Below, one piece after another: positions 18,072 through 27,633 of a stretch of DNA of 64,000 nucleotides. Origin of the DNA: an uncultured Bacteroidota bacterium (lineage in GTDB: Bacteria > Bacteroidota > Bacteroidia > Flavobacteriales > Flavobacteriaceae); NCBI GenBank assembly GCA_902559035.1, contig CACEGG010000001.1, forward strand, positions 173,858 through 237,857, in the 5' to 3' direction. Every line of letters begins with the position of its first letter. Position 1 is the stretch's first letter. Position numbers and translations under genes: made by a program. The notes below the pieces were generated by a model. The model was not told the DNA's origin and searched no databases. It saw nothing but the letters and a program-made list of their open reading frames with translations.

Positions 18072-18948
18072 TATCATAATATTTTTCTTTTTTTACACAT
18101 CACTATCATCTCAGCAATTTAATGCTAATGTTGTAGTTAATTATGAATCTGTCAATCAAACAAATAATTCGATTTTTAAAAACTTAGAAAATTCTATTTA
18201 TAGTTTTATTAATAATAATAATTGGTCATCAGATAATTTTGAAAATTTCGAAAGAATTAATTTAAATGTATTGATAACACTGATTAGTTACTCTGATAAT
18301 TTTTTTAGTGCCAACTTTGAATTTCAATCAATTAGACCAATTTACAATTCATCTTACTCAACTCCACTATTTAAATATATTGACAAGAATGTTCAGTTTG
18401 AGTATCAAGAGTTTGAACCAATAATTTATAGAAATAATCAATTCGAATCAGATTTATCCTCCTTACTATCATTTTATATTAATATTATTTTAGGTTTAGA
18501 TAGAGAATCTTATGTTTTAAATTCTGGTGATGCGTTTTTTAATAACTCAGAAAATATTTTAAAACTTGCTAATCAAAATAACAGATCTGGCTGGAATTCT
18601 TCCACAACTGGTGGAAAAATCAATAAATTTTGGTTAATTGAAAATTTGTCATCCTCAAGTTCATATGAATTTAAAAGTTTTATTTACAATTATCACTCGA
18701 ACGGACTAGATATTATGTATGATAATATTACTGAAGCTAAAATCGCAATTTCTTCTTCAATTTCTGCCCTAAGACCAATTCAAAGAAGAAATCCAAATTC
18801 TATATTATTGAAAATTATATTTGACTCTAAATCTGATGAAATAAAAGATATTTTTTCTGGTGGCACTTATTTTGATAATTCTAAACTAATTAATGATTTA
18901 AATTATTTATCTCCTTTTTTTTCTAACAAATGGAATAGTTTAAGATAA
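18058..18948 (+). CDS. PorD/DUF4835-like exported protein
   Basis: 296 residues from the ATG at 18058, which gives a clean signal peptide (KKYSIIIFFFFYTSLSSQ). The body matches the DUF4835 family, which newer annotation calls type IX secretion protein PorD: QFNANVVVNYESVNQTN, the ERINLNVLITL segment, RPIYNSSYSTPLF, LDRESYVLNSGD, and near the end RPIQRRNPNSILLKIIFDSK. Its place between coaBC and recN is conserved in flavobacteria. The link to type IX secretion comes from family knowledge, not from this sequence; no other secretion genes are in the window. Confidence 0.8.
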   Translation: MKKYSIIIFFFFYTSLSSQQFNANVVVNYESVNQTNNSIFKNLENSIYSFINNNNWSSDNFENFERINLNVLITLISYSDNFFSANFEFQSIRPIYNSSYSTPLFKYIDKNVQFEYQEFEPIIYRNNQFESDLSSLLSFYINIILGLDRESYVLNSGDAFFNNSENILKLANQNNRSGWNSSTTGGKINKFWLIENLSSSSSYEFKSFIYNYHSNGLDIMYDNITEAKIAISSSISALRPIQRRNPNSILLKIIFDSKSDEIKDIFSGGTYFDNSKLINDLNYLSPFFSNKWNSLR

Positions 18949-18981
18949 TTTATCTATTTTAATTAATTATAAAACTTCATT

Positions 18982-20634
18982 TTGCTAACAAAAATTTTAA
19001 TTAAAAACTTTACATTAATTGATAGGGTTGAAATAGACTTTTTATCTGGATTTACTACAGTAACAGGTGATACTGGATCTGGAAAATCTATTTTATTAAA
19101 TGCATTGTCACTAATTATTGGCAAAAGAGGTTCCCATAATCTTCTAAAAAATCGTGAATCAAAATGTGTCTTGGAAGCAGAATTTAATCTTACTAACTTT
19201 GATTTAAAATCTGTTTTTGATCAAAATAATTTAGATTATTTTGATCAATCAATATTGAGACGTGAAATTTTACCTAATGGTAAATCCAGGTCATTTGTGA
19301 ATGACACTCCAGTTAATTTAGATGTTTTAAAAATAATTGGCGAAAATTTAATTGATATTCATACCCAACATCAATCACTTTCTGTCTCAAATAATTCATT
19401 TTTCTTTAATCTAATAGACAGCTTAGCAGAACAAAAAAATATAGTAAAAAACTTTACTGAGGCATTACAAAATTACAATGATATTCAAAATGAATTAGAG
19501 AAATTAAATAGGTTAAACAAAAGTTTAAGTAATGATAAAGATTACTTTTCCTATTTACATAAAGAATTAGATGATGCAAATTTAATTTCTGGAGAACAGG
19601 AAAAAATTGAGAGTAAGTTGAAGTTGGCAAAAAATTCAGAGCAAATCAAATTATTTGTTTCACAAATAGAACATATTTTATATTCATCTGATGAGAGTTT
19701 AGAAAATAAGATTTTTTCATTAAATTCAATTCTAGATAACCTTTCTAAATTAACCGATCAATTCTCAGAAATTAAGACTAGACTAAATAGTCTTTTAATT
19801 GAGTTAAGTGATATACAGTCAGATTTTAGTAATCCTAATTTAAAGCTTATTGATGATGTTTCAGAGTTAAATTCTTTAGAAAACAGAATAAACCTAATAT
19901 ATGATTTACAAAAAAAACATAATGTTGGTTCTGTTGATGATTTAATAAATAAAAAAAATAATTTAAAGAAACAGTTAGATGAGTCAGGAAATGTTGAGAT
20001 TGATATTAAAGATTTAGAGGTAAAATTGACAGCTAAACATTCTCTTCTACTAGAATTATCCAAAAAAATCTCAAATTCAAGAAAAAAAATAATACCAATT
20101 TTAAAATCTGATCTTGAGTTTCTACTTGCTAATTTAGGTATGAAAAACTCATCATTTAATTTTATAATTAATAAGTCTTCTAATTTCAATAAATTTGGAT
20201 TAGATGAAATAGAGGTAATGTTTTCTGCTAATAAAGGAATTAGCCATGCTCCTTTGTTTAAAATAGCTTCAGGAGGCGAATTATCAAGAATTTTATTATC
20301 AGTTAAATATGTTTTATCAAAGCATTCTAAATTACCTACTATGATTTTTGATGAAATTGATACAGGGGTTTCTGGTGAAATTTCAAATGCAATGGCTAAT
20401 ATGATGTTAAAAATGAGTAATGAGATGCAAATAATAGCTATTACTCATCTTCCTCAAGTTGCTGCTAAAGGAAATTACCAACTTAATGTTTATAAATCAA
20501 ATTTTCTAAATACTACAACAACTAAAGTTAAGTTATTAAACTCTGAGGAAAGAATTGATCAAATTGCAAAAATGTTAGCTGGTGATTTGATTACTAAATC
20601 TGCTCTTACTCATGCGAAAGAGTTACTTAATTAA
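18982..20634 (+). CDS. recN: DNA repair protein RecN
   Basis: 550 residues. RecN is an SMC-like ATPase that acts in double-strand-break repair. Walker A is GDTGSGKS at 29-36; a long coiled-coil region fills about 150-400; the C-terminal ABC half has the signature ASGGELSRIL, Walker B TMIFDEIDTGVSGE, and ITHLPQVAA. The start is TTG at 18982: it gives LTKILIKNFTLID, which aligns with the normal RecN N-terminus, and there is no ATG before Walker A. The upstream TCATTTTG (18977-18984) is one mismatch from a -7 element and overlaps the start codon. Confidence 0.96.
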   Translation: MLTKILIKNFTLIDRVEIDFLSGFTTVTGDTGSGKSILLNALSLIIGKRGSHNLLKNRESKCVLEAEFNLTNFDLKSVFDQNNLDYFDQSILRREILPNGKSRSFVNDTPVNLDVLKIIGENLIDIHTQHQSLSVSNNSFFFNLIDSLAEQKNIVKNFTEALQNYNDIQNELEKLNRLNKSLSNDKDYFSYLHKELDDANLISGEQEKIESKLKLAKNSEQIKLFVSQIEHILYSSDESLENKIFSLNSILDNLSKLTDQFSEIKTRLNSLLIELSDIQSDFSNPNLKLIDDVSELNSLENRINLIYDLQKKHNVGSVDDLINKKNNLKKQLDESGNVEIDIKDLEVKLTAKHSLLLELSKKISNSRKKIIPILKSDLEFLLANLGMKNSSFNFIINKSSNFNKFGLDEIEVMFSANKGISHAPLFKIASGGELSRILLSVKYVLSKHSKLPTMIFDEIDTGVSGEISNAMANMMLKMSNEMQIIAITHLPQVAAKGNYQLNVYKSNFLNTTTTKVKLLNSEERIDQIAKMLAGDLITKSALTHAKELLN

Positions 20635-20660
20635 TATTATCTTTACAAAAATTTACAGAT

Positions 20661-21479
20661 ATGTCTTATAATCTTTTAAAAGGAAAGAAAGGAATAATTT
20701 TTGGTGCTTTAGATGAAAATTCAATAGCATGGAAAACTGCCGTAAGAGTTTTTGAGGAAGGTGGAGAGTTTGTTTTAACAAATGCCCCAATTGCTTTAAG
20801 AATGGGTAATGTAGATGAATTAGCAAAAAAAACAAACTCACAACTAATTCCTGCTGATGCGACAAAACTAGAGGATTTAGAAAATTTAATAAATCAAACA
20901 ATGAAAATTTTTGATGGTAAAATAGATTTTGTTCTTCATTCAATCGGAATGTCTGTAAATGTCAGAAAAGGAAAACATTACACTGATTTAAATCACGATT
21001 GGACATCAAAAGGTTGGGATGTTTCAGCCTTATCATTTCACAAACTTCTACAAAGCTTATATAAACTTGATGCTATGAATGAATGGTCAAGTATTGTAGC
21101 TCTTTCTTACATGGCTGCACAAAGAGTATTTCCAAATTATAATGATATGGCAGATAATAAAGCTTATTTAGAATCTATAGCCAGGAGTTTTGGATATTTT
21201 TTTGGTAAAGAAAAAAAGGTAAGAGTGAATACAATTTCCCAATCACCAACTCCTACAACTGCAGGAAAGGGAGTAACGGGATTTGATGGATTTATTACAT
21301 ATGCTGAAAAGATGTCCCCACTTGGAAATGCTACTGCTTTAGATTGCGCTAATTACACAGTAACATTATTTTCTGACCTAACAAAAAGAGTTACCCTTCA
21401 AAATCTATATAATGATGGAGGTTTTTCAAATGTTGGTGTTAGTCAAGAAATCATTGATATTGTTTCTTCTAAAAAATAG
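20661..21479 (+). CDS. fabI: Enoyl-ACP reductase (NADH), FabI type
   Basis: 272 residues. FabI carries out the last reduction in each fatty-acid elongation cycle. The cofactor-binding N-terminus is GKKGIIFGALDENSIAWKT and the catalytic pair is Y150 plus the Y160-x6-K167 motif (NYNDMADNKAY). The sequence has the usual Bacteroidota insert-free form. It follows recN by 26 bases on the same strand and precedes coaE by 41 bases. Confidence 0.96.
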   Translation: MSYNLLKGKKGIIFGALDENSIAWKTAVRVFEEGGEFVLTNAPIALRMGNVDELAKKTNSQLIPADATKLEDLENLINQTMKIFDGKIDFVLHSIGMSVNVRKGKHYTDLNHDWTSKGWDVSALSFHKLLQSLYKLDAMNEWSSIVALSYMAAQRVFPNYNDMADNKAYLESIARSFGYFFGKEKKVRVNTISQSPTPTTAGKGVTGFDGFITYAEKMSPLGNATALDCANYTVTLFSDLTKRVTLQNLYNDGGFSNVGVSQEIIDIVSSKK

Positions 21480-21520
21480 TTAGTAGTTTTTGGAAGTACA
21501 GTTAACTTTATAATATAATT

Positions 21521-22108
21521 ATGAAAATAATTGGTTTAACTGGAGGCATCGGTTCAGGCAAAACAACCATTTCTAAAGAATTTATTGATAATTCAATAAA
21601 AGTTTATAATTCTGACGATAGAGCTAAATTTTTAATGAAAAATTCAAAAAATATTAAGAATAAGCTCTTAGATTCATTTGGTTCTAAAATATACTTAAGT
21701 GGATCTTTAAATAAACCTTACATATCAAAATTAATTTTTAGTGATTCAAAATCTTTAAATTTAATTAATTCAATAGTTCATCCAGAAGTATTGAAAGATT
21801 TTATAGATTGGAAATCTAATTTAAATGATAAATATATCATATATGAATCTGCTTTAATTTTTGAAACAGGCTCCTACAAACTTAATAACTTTAATATTTT
21901 AGTTACATCAGAACTTAATTTGAGAATTAATCGTATTGTTAATAGGGACAAACTTGATAAAGAAATGGTTATTAAAAAAATACAAAGCCAGTGGGATGAT
22001 GAAAAAAAAATTCCATTGGCAGACTATGTTTTTATAAATTCATCAAAAAAGGCAAATATTTTGAAGGTTAAAAATTTGATAACATATTTTAATTCTATAT
22101 TTAAGTAG
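21521..22108 (+). CDS. coaE: Dephospho-CoA kinase
   Basis: 195 residues. CoaE phosphorylates dephospho-CoA, the last step of coenzyme A synthesis; coaBC of the same pathway lies five genes upstream and panB at 41415. The P-loop GGIGSGKT is at 8-15 and the motif SIVHPEVLKDF (near 86-96) is typical of the family, as is IQSQWDDEKKIPLADYVF. It ends 3 bases before the sensor kinase gene. Confidence 0.95.
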   Translation: MKIIGLTGGIGSGKTTISKEFIDNSIKVYNSDDRAKFLMKNSKNIKNKLLDSFGSKIYLSGSLNKPYISKLIFSDSKSLNLINSIVHPEVLKDFIDWKSNLNDKYIIYESALIFETGSYKLNNFNILVTSELNLRINRIVNRDKLDKEMVIKKIQSQWDDEKKIPLADYVFINSSKKANILKVKNLITYFNSIFK

Positions 22109-22111
22109 TTT

Positions 22112-23692
22112 ATGAACAAAAAAATATTTTTTCCTCTGATTATTATAATGACATTCGCTCTTATTGGAATTATTTTTGTTCAAGCTTTTTGGATAAAAAC
22201 TACTTTAGATAATAAGGAGAGACAATTCTCCTTAAACGTTAATCAAGCTTTAAAATCTGTATCTGAACAGATCCAAAGTAGAGAAATGAGAGATTATTTA
22301 GCTGTTTATCAAAAACTAATTGACAGTATTGGTTCTCCAAAAGAATCACAATTAACCGCTGTTTTCAAGTATGTAGATAGAAATGAGAATACAAATCAAA
22401 CCTATATTTATTCTCATGGAATTTTGGAAGAAGATTATAATGTGTCACCTGATTTATTTGATTCAGAATCAATTGATACTAATTCTATAAAAGAGTATAA
22501 AGGTATTCAAACTACTACAATAATTGATGAGGCATTTGATAGAGAAATGCAAAATATGAGTTCTATAGAAAGATTACAAAGAGTAGAAAGACTTTCTTTA
22601 ATGGACAAGGCTAAATACGCTTCAGTTTTTATGGAATTAGCTTCTTTAAAGCCTATACACAGGAGGCTAACAAATATTGAACTTGAATTTTTACTTCAAA
22701 GAGAATTGAGTGATAGAGATATTGATATTCCTTTTCAATACAGAGTTTTTAATGGTGATTTTGCTACAAAAGTTGGATCTAACGAATATATTAATTTGGA
22801 AAATTTAAATAAATATAAGTCTCCACTTTTTGTTAATGAAAATGGTGAAAGTGAATTTGAATTAGTTATTGCATTTCCAGAGAGAAAAATTTTTTTAAGA
22901 TCATCTTTAATTAATCTAATCATCTTGTCACTACTCTTTACGATAACCATTATAATAGCATTTGTATCAACAATTAATCAGATATTTAAACAAAAAAAAG
23001 TATCAGAAATTAAATCTGATTTTATTAATAATATGACACATGAGTTCAAGACACCAATAGCAACAATAAAACTTGCTATAGATGCTATAGAAAATGTAAA
23101 CGTACAAAATGACAAGAAAAAAACTTCGCAATATTTGAAAATGATTAGAGATGAGAATGAAAGAATGAATATGCAGGTTGAAAATGTTTTAAGAATTTCT
23201 CAGTTAGATAAAAAAGAAAATATTATAAACAAAAATGAATGTGACGGACACAAAATAATTAATGAAGCATTATTTCACCTTGATTTATTGCTCAAAAATA
23301 GTGACGCATCTATTGATATTTCACTTTTGGCAAAGCAAACAAGCATTAATGGTTCTTATACTGATTTAGTAAATGTATTTGTTAATATATTGGAAAATTC
23401 AATTAAATATTCAAAAAGTCAACCCATAATAAAAGTTTCTACAAATGATGAGGAAGGTTTTTTTACAACTAAAATTTCGGATAAAGGAATGGGAATGAGT
23501 AGTAGTGTTAAAGATAAGATCTTTGACAAATTTTTTAGGGAAACAAAAGGAAATATTCATGATGTTAAAGGTCATGGTCTAGGATTGTCTTATGTAAAAA
23601 AAATTGTTGATTTACATGATGGTATGATTTATGTTGATAGTAAGATAGGCAAGGGAACTACATTTTTAATTAAATTGCCTATAATTTCTTAA
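22112..23692 (+). CDS. Membrane sensor histidine kinase (RprX-like)
   Basis: 526 residues. Two membrane segments, at about 7-27 and 263-288, enclose an extracytoplasmic sensing region of about 235 residues with no domain I recognise. The dimerisation/phosphoacceptor domain has H310 in NNMTHEFKTPIATI, and the ATPase domain has NILENSIKYS (N box), SDKGMGMS and GHGLGLSYVKKI. It is followed 2 bases later by its response regulator. A kinase-regulator pair behind coaE resembles RprX-RprY of Bacteroidota; the signal it senses is unknown. Confidence 0.9.
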   Translation: MNKKIFFPLIIIMTFALIGIIFVQAFWIKTTLDNKERQFSLNVNQALKSVSEQIQSREMRDYLAVYQKLIDSIGSPKESQLTAVFKYVDRNENTNQTYIYSHGILEEDYNVSPDLFDSESIDTNSIKEYKGIQTTTIIDEAFDREMQNMSSIERLQRVERLSLMDKAKYASVFMELASLKPIHRRLTNIELEFLLQRELSDRDIDIPFQYRVFNGDFATKVGSNEYINLENLNKYKSPLFVNENGESEFELVIAFPERKIFLRSSLINLIILSLLFTITIIIAFVSTINQIFKQKKVSEIKSDFINNMTHEFKTPIATIKLAIDAIENVNVQNDKKKTSQYLKMIRDENERMNMQVENVLRISQLDKKENIINKNECDGHKIINEALFHLDLLLKNSDASIDISLLAKQTSINGSYTDLVNVFVNILENSIKYSKSQPIIKVSTNDEEGFFTTKISDKGMGMSSSVKDKIFDKFFRETKGNIHDVKGHGLGLSYVKKIVDLHDGMIYVDSKIGKGTTFLIKLPIIS

Positions 23693-23694
23693 TT

Positions 23695-24399
23695 ATGAAA
23701 AATAGCGAAAAAAATATCTTATTGGTTGAAGATGATGTTAATTTCGGTGCAATTTTGAATGATTTTTTAAAACTGCATTCTTATAACGTTACACTTGCTA
23801 AAAATGGGATAGAAGGATTAGAAAAATTTAAGAAAAATGATTTTGGATTATGTATATTGGACGTGATGCTTCCTTTTAAAGATGGTTTTACATTAGCAAA
23901 AGAAATTAGAGAAATTAACAAAGATGTTCCTTTGTTTTTTTTAACAGCAAAAACCCTAAAGGATGACATGTTGAAAGGTTATAAAATTGGTGCTGATGAT
24001 TATCTAACTAAACCTTTTGATTCGGATATTCTTCTTTTAAAAATAAAATCAATTTTTAAAAGAAAAAAAATTACTTCATCTGATAGCGATACACAGTATT
24101 TATATAAGTTTGGTGATTTTTCTTTTAATTCTAAATTAAGAACTTTAGGTCATAAAGATGAAAGTAATGTTAAACTTTCGCCTAAAGAAAGTCAATTGTT
24201 AAAACTACTTCTCATTCATCTTAATGATTTAATGCCAAGAGAACTAGCTTTGGTAAAAATATGGAATGATGATAATTACTTTACATCAAGAAGTATGGAT
24301 GTTTATATTGCGAAAATTAGAAAATATTTACAAATGGATAGTAGATTAGAAATTGAAAATATTCATGGTGAAGGATTTAGACTGATTGAAAAAAAATAA
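23695..24399 (+). CDS. OmpR-family response regulator (RprY-like)
   Basis: 234 residues. The receiver domain (1-120) has the acidic pocket E12-D13-D14, phosphoacceptor D56 in CILDVMLPFKDG, and the conserved lysine in YLTKPFD near 105. The C-terminal winged helix (135-232) has KLSPKESQLLKLL and RSMDVYIAKIRKYL. It starts 2 bases after the sensor kinase and ends one base before the convergent xerD. The target genes cannot be read from this window. Confidence 0.93.
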   Translation: MKNSEKNILLVEDDVNFGAILNDFLKLHSYNVTLAKNGIEGLEKFKKNDFGLCILDVMLPFKDGFTLAKEIREINKDVPLFFLTAKTLKDDMLKGYKIGADDYLTKPFDSDILLLKIKSIFKRKKITSSDSDTQYLYKFGDFSFNSKLRTLGHKDESNVKLSPKESQLLKLLLIHLNDLMPRELALVKIWNDDNYFTSRSMDVYIAKIRKYLQMDSRLEIENIHGEGFRLIEKK

Positions 24400-24400
24400 A

Positions 24401-25300
24401 TTACATTTCATTTCTTGGATGATATTTTGAGATTGATTCTACCAAATGTTTCCGGTTAACATGTAGATATCTTTCAGTCGTCACTATATTTTCATGTCCT
24501 AACATATTTTGGATAGTTATTAAGTCTGCACCATTTTCTAATAAATGTGTCGCGAATGAGTGTCTTAATGTATGAGGACCTATCTTCTTATTTATTTCAG
24601 CTTTTATTTTCAGATCATTTAAAATGATATAAATCATAACTCTGCTCAAACCACTACCTCTTTCATTTAAAAATAAAGTATCCTCACTTCCTTTTTTTAT
24701 TTTTTGAAAAATTCTTATTTCGTTTAAATATTTTTCTATGTAGTTAATGGCTCCTTTACTAATTGGTACAAATCTTTCTTTATTTCCTTTTCCTGTAACT
24801 TTTATTATAGACTCATTAAAATATAAATCGGAGACTTTTAATGTTATTAGTTCAGAGACTCTTAGGCCACAACTATATAAAATTTCGATTATAGCTTTAT
24901 TTCTTATTTTATTTTTTGATTTTATATCTATGCTATCTATCAGCTTATTAATTTCTTTTACTGTCAATGTAGTAGGAAGTTTAGATCCAATTTTAGGAGT
25001 TTCTATATTTTCTAATGGATTTTCATTTAAAATATTTTCTAAAATTAGAAAATCAAAAAATCTTTTTATGCCAGAAATTATTCTAGCTTGACTTGAGGGT
25101 TTAATCTCTTTTGAAATTTTATAAACAAACTTTTTTAGAGTTGACTCTTTAATATGTGAGGGATTTGAACTAAAATTATTTTCCTCAAGAAAAATATTCA
25201 ACTTTTGTAAATCAAATAAATAACTAGTTATAGTATTTTTAGATAAATTTCTTTCTATTTTTAAATAGTTTTTAAAATTTTTAATCAATTTATCCCACAT
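24401..25300 (-). CDS. xerD: Tyrosine recombinase XerD-like
   Basis: 299 residues. It resolves chromosome dimers at the dif site. The N-terminal SAM-like domain (1-95) is followed by the catalytic domain with all six residues: R147 (GLRVSEL), K171 (GKGNKER), H243 and R246 (HTLRHSFATHLL), H269 (LGHENI) and Y278 (RYLHV). Full length and intact, so not a mobile-element remnant. It is divergent from aroQ across 55 bases, an arrangement common in flavobacteria. Whether it is named xerC or xerD cannot be settled without alignment. Confidence 0.92.
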   Translation of the reverse strand: MWDKLIKNFKNYLKIERNLSKNTITSYLFDLQKLNIFLEENNFSSNPSHIKESTLKKFVYKISKEIKPSSQARIISGIKRFFDFLILENILNENPLENIETPKIGSKLPTTLTVKEINKLIDSIDIKSKNKIRNKAIIEILYSCGLRVSELITLKVSDLYFNESIIKVTGKGNKERFVPISKGAINYIEKYLNEIRIFQKIKKGSEDTLFLNERGSGLSRVMIYIILNDLKIKAEINKKIGPHTLRHSFATHLLENGADLITIQNMLGHENIVTTERYLHVNRKHLVESISKYHPRNEM

Positions 25301-25355
25301 ATTTAAACTATTTTAATATAAATTAAATATTATCTTTAGACTTTAATTTTATTTA

Positions 25356-25769
25356 ATGAAAATACAAATTATTAATGGTCCCAATCTAAATCTATTAGGA
25401 ACTAGAGAAAAAAATATTTATGGGGATCAAACCTTCAATGAATATTTTGATAAATTGAAATTAAAATTTGAGAAATTTGACTTACACTACTTTCAGTCTA
25501 ACATTGAGGGAGAAATAATACAAAAAATTCAGGACGTTGGTTTTGATTTTGATGGTATTATTATTAACGCTGCCGCATATACACACACTTCTGTGGGTAT
25601 TGGAGATGCTATAAGATCTATTCAAAGCCCGGTTGTTGAAGTACATATTTCAAATACATATGCTAGAGAAGAATTTAGACATAAATCATTTCTTAGTGCT
25701 CATGTTAAAGGTGTAATTTTAGGATTTGGACTTAGAAGTTACGATTTAGCCATAGAAAGTTTTAGCTAA
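25356..25769 (+). CDS. aroQ: Type II 3-dehydroquinate dehydratase
   Basis: 137 residues. AroQ removes water from 3-dehydroquinate in the shikimate pathway. The expected catalytic residues are Y22 (NIYGDQTF) and H97 (VEVHISN), with substrate-binding INAAAYTHTS near 70-79 and the flexible loop REKNIYG. The spacer to xerD holds TATCTTTA (one mismatch from TAnnTTTG), a possible promoter. It is convergent with lpdA, one base apart. Confidence 0.97.
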   Translation: MKIQIINGPNLNLLGTREKNIYGDQTFNEYFDKLKLKFEKFDLHYFQSNIEGEIIQKIQDVGFDFDGIIINAAAYTHTSVGIGDAIRSIQSPVVEVHISNTYAREEFRHKSFLSAHVKGVILGFGLRSYDLAIESFS

Positions 25770-25770
25770 G

Positions 25771-27168
25771 CTACAAATGTATAACTTCGTCATAGGCTGC
25801 TGCGACAGCTTCCATTACTGCTTCACTCATTGTTGGATGAGGATGTACTGCTTTAAGGATTTCATTTCCTGTTGTTTCCAATTTTCTTCCAACAACTGCT
25901 TCAGCTATCATATCAGTAACACCATCCCCAATCATATGACATCCTAACCATTCTCCATATTTGGAATCAAAAATAACTTTAACAAAACCTTCATTTTTTC
26001 CTGATGCTTGAGCTTTTCCTGATGCAGAAAATGGAAATTTACCGACTTTAATTTCATAACCTTTTTTTATAGCTTGATCCTCTGTATATCCAACTGATGC
26101 GATTTCAGGACTACAATAGGTACACCCTGGAATGTTATTATAATCAAGTGGATTTACATCATGACCAGCTATCTTTTCAACACATAAGATACCTTCAGCT
26201 GATGCCACATGTGCCAGAGCTTGTCCTTTGACAACATCTCCAATCGCATAATAATCTTTAATGTTGGTCATATAAAAGTCATCTATTAATATCTTATCTT
26301 TTTCTGTTTTTATTCCCAATTCTTCTAAACCTATATTTTCAATGTTGGTTTTAATCCCTACTGCACTTAGAACTATTTCTGTATTTATAGTTTTAGTATC
26401 TCCGCTTGATGTTTTAATTAACACATCTACATTACCAGACTCATTTATTTCAGTGTTTTTAACCTCAGATGATGTTAGAATTTCTATTCCATTTTTCTTT
26501 AAATTTTTTTCAAGCTCTTTTGATATATCAACATCTTCGGCAGGAACAATTCTATCCAAAAATTCAACAATAGTAACTTTTGTTCCCATTGAGTTGTAAA
26601 AGTATGCGAATTCAATACCAATTGCTCCAGAACCAACAATGACAATATCCTTAGGTTGGTTTTTTAATGTCATTGCTTCACGGTATCCAATGATATTTTT
26701 TCCATCTTGTTTCAAAGCTGGCAGTTCTCTAGATCTTGCTCCAGTAGCAATAATAATTTTTTCGCCCATAATGGTATTCACTGACCCATCTTGATTCGAA
26801 ATAATTATGCTTTTATTTTCACTTAATTTTCCAAAACCTTCAAAGACTTTTATTTTATTTTTTTTCATTAAAAAATTTACACCTTTACTCATCGTTTTAG
26901 CAACATTTCTACTTCTAGCCACAACATTATCAAAATTTTTATCAAAATTTTCAACTGAAATACCATATTCTTCAGAGTGTTTTATGTATTCAAAAACTTG
27001 AGCAGATTTTAATAATGCTTTTGTTGGTATACATCCCCAATTTAAACACACTCCTCCTAAACTTTCTTTTTCAACAATAGCTGTTTTTAAACCAAGTTGT
27101 GAAGCTCTTATGGCTGTTACATAACCACCAGGTCCACTCCCTAAAATTATAATATCGAATTTTTCCAT
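25771..27168 (-). CDS. lpdA: Dihydrolipoyl dehydrogenase (E3)
   Basis: 465 residues. E3 reoxidises the lipoyl groups of 2-oxoacid dehydrogenase and glycine cleavage complexes. The FAD-binding motif ILGSGPGGYVTAI is at 8-20, the redox disulfide C41-C46 in GGVCLNWGCIPTK, the NAD motif IVIVGSGAIGIEFAYF near 174-189, and the active-site histidine in VHPHPTMSE near the C-terminus. It is the last gene of a three-gene minus-strand run behind the two msrB-type genes, 6 bases after msrB. Confidence 0.97.
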   Translation of the reverse strand: MEKFDIIILGSGPGGYVTAIRASQLGLKTAIVEKESLGGVCLNWGCIPTKALLKSAQVFEYIKHSEEYGISVENFDKNFDNVVARSRNVAKTMSKGVNFLMKKNKIKVFEGFGKLSENKSIIISNQDGSVNTIMGEKIIIATGARSRELPALKQDGKNIIGYREAMTLKNQPKDIVIVGSGAIGIEFAYFYNSMGTKVTIVEFLDRIVPAEDVDISKELEKNLKKNGIEILTSSEVKNTEINESGNVDVLIKTSSGDTKTINTEIVLSAVGIKTNIENIGLEELGIKTEKDKILIDDFYMTNIKDYYAIGDVVKGQALAHVASAEGILCVEKIAGHDVNPLDYNNIPGCTYCSPEIASVGYTEDQAIKKGYEIKVGKFPFSASGKAQASGKNEGFVKVIFDSKYGEWLGCHMIGDGVTDMIAEAVVGRKLETTGNEILKAVHPHPTMSEAVMEAVAAAYDEVIHL

Positions 27169-27174
27169 AATTAA

Positions 27175-27633
27175 TTAATTTTTAAATGATAATGCAGCTG
27201 AGTTAATACAATATCTTTTTCCTGTAGTTTCTTTTGGGCCATCATTAAAAACATGACCTAAGTGTCCATCACATTTAGAACATTTAACCTCAATTCTAAA
27301 CATGTTATGAGAATAATCTTTGACATAAGTTATCCTTCCCTCAATGGCTTGATCAAAGCTTGGCCACCCGCAATTACTTTCATATTTATTATTGCTTTCA
27401 AATAATTTTTGGTTACATCCTTTACAGTTATAAGCTCCTTTTTCAAAGTGTAGATTATACTCCCCTGTGAAAGGTCTCTCTGTGTATGAATTTCTTAAAA
27501 CTTGAAAGCTCATCTCATCTAAAGTGGCTTTCCATTCTTTTTCTGTTTTAATCATTTTATTATTGTTTTGAGATATGCTAATGAGTGGAATTAGTAAGAT
27601 AGAAAAAACTAATATGTATTTTAAATTTATCAT
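27175..27633 (-). CDS. msrB: Exported peptide-methionine (R)-S-oxide reductase
   Basis: 152 residues. MsrB repairs oxidised methionine. An N-terminal signal (about 1-21, LKYILVFSILLIPLISISQ) sends it out of the cytoplasm. The SelR domain is intact: zinc cysteines C70, C73, C118 and C121, substrate-binding CGWPSF at 88-93, GHLGHVFND near 123-131, and catalytic C142 in RYCINSAAL. It overlaps the preceding msrB-like lipoprotein gene by 4 bases and is followed by lpdA. Confidence 0.95.
   Translation of the reverse strand: MINLKYILVFSILLIPLISISQNNNKMIKTEKEWKATLDEMSFQVLRNSYTERPFTGEYNLHFEKGAYNCKGCNQKLFESNNKYESNCGWPSFDQAIEGRITYVKDYSHNMFRIEVKCSKCDGHLGHVFNDGPKETTGKRYCINSAALSFKN

Noticed and set aside
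24401..25300. Tyrosine recombinase as a sign of a mobile element
   Set aside because: It is a full-length housekeeping XerD-type protein next to aroQ, with no attachment-site repeats or cargo genes.
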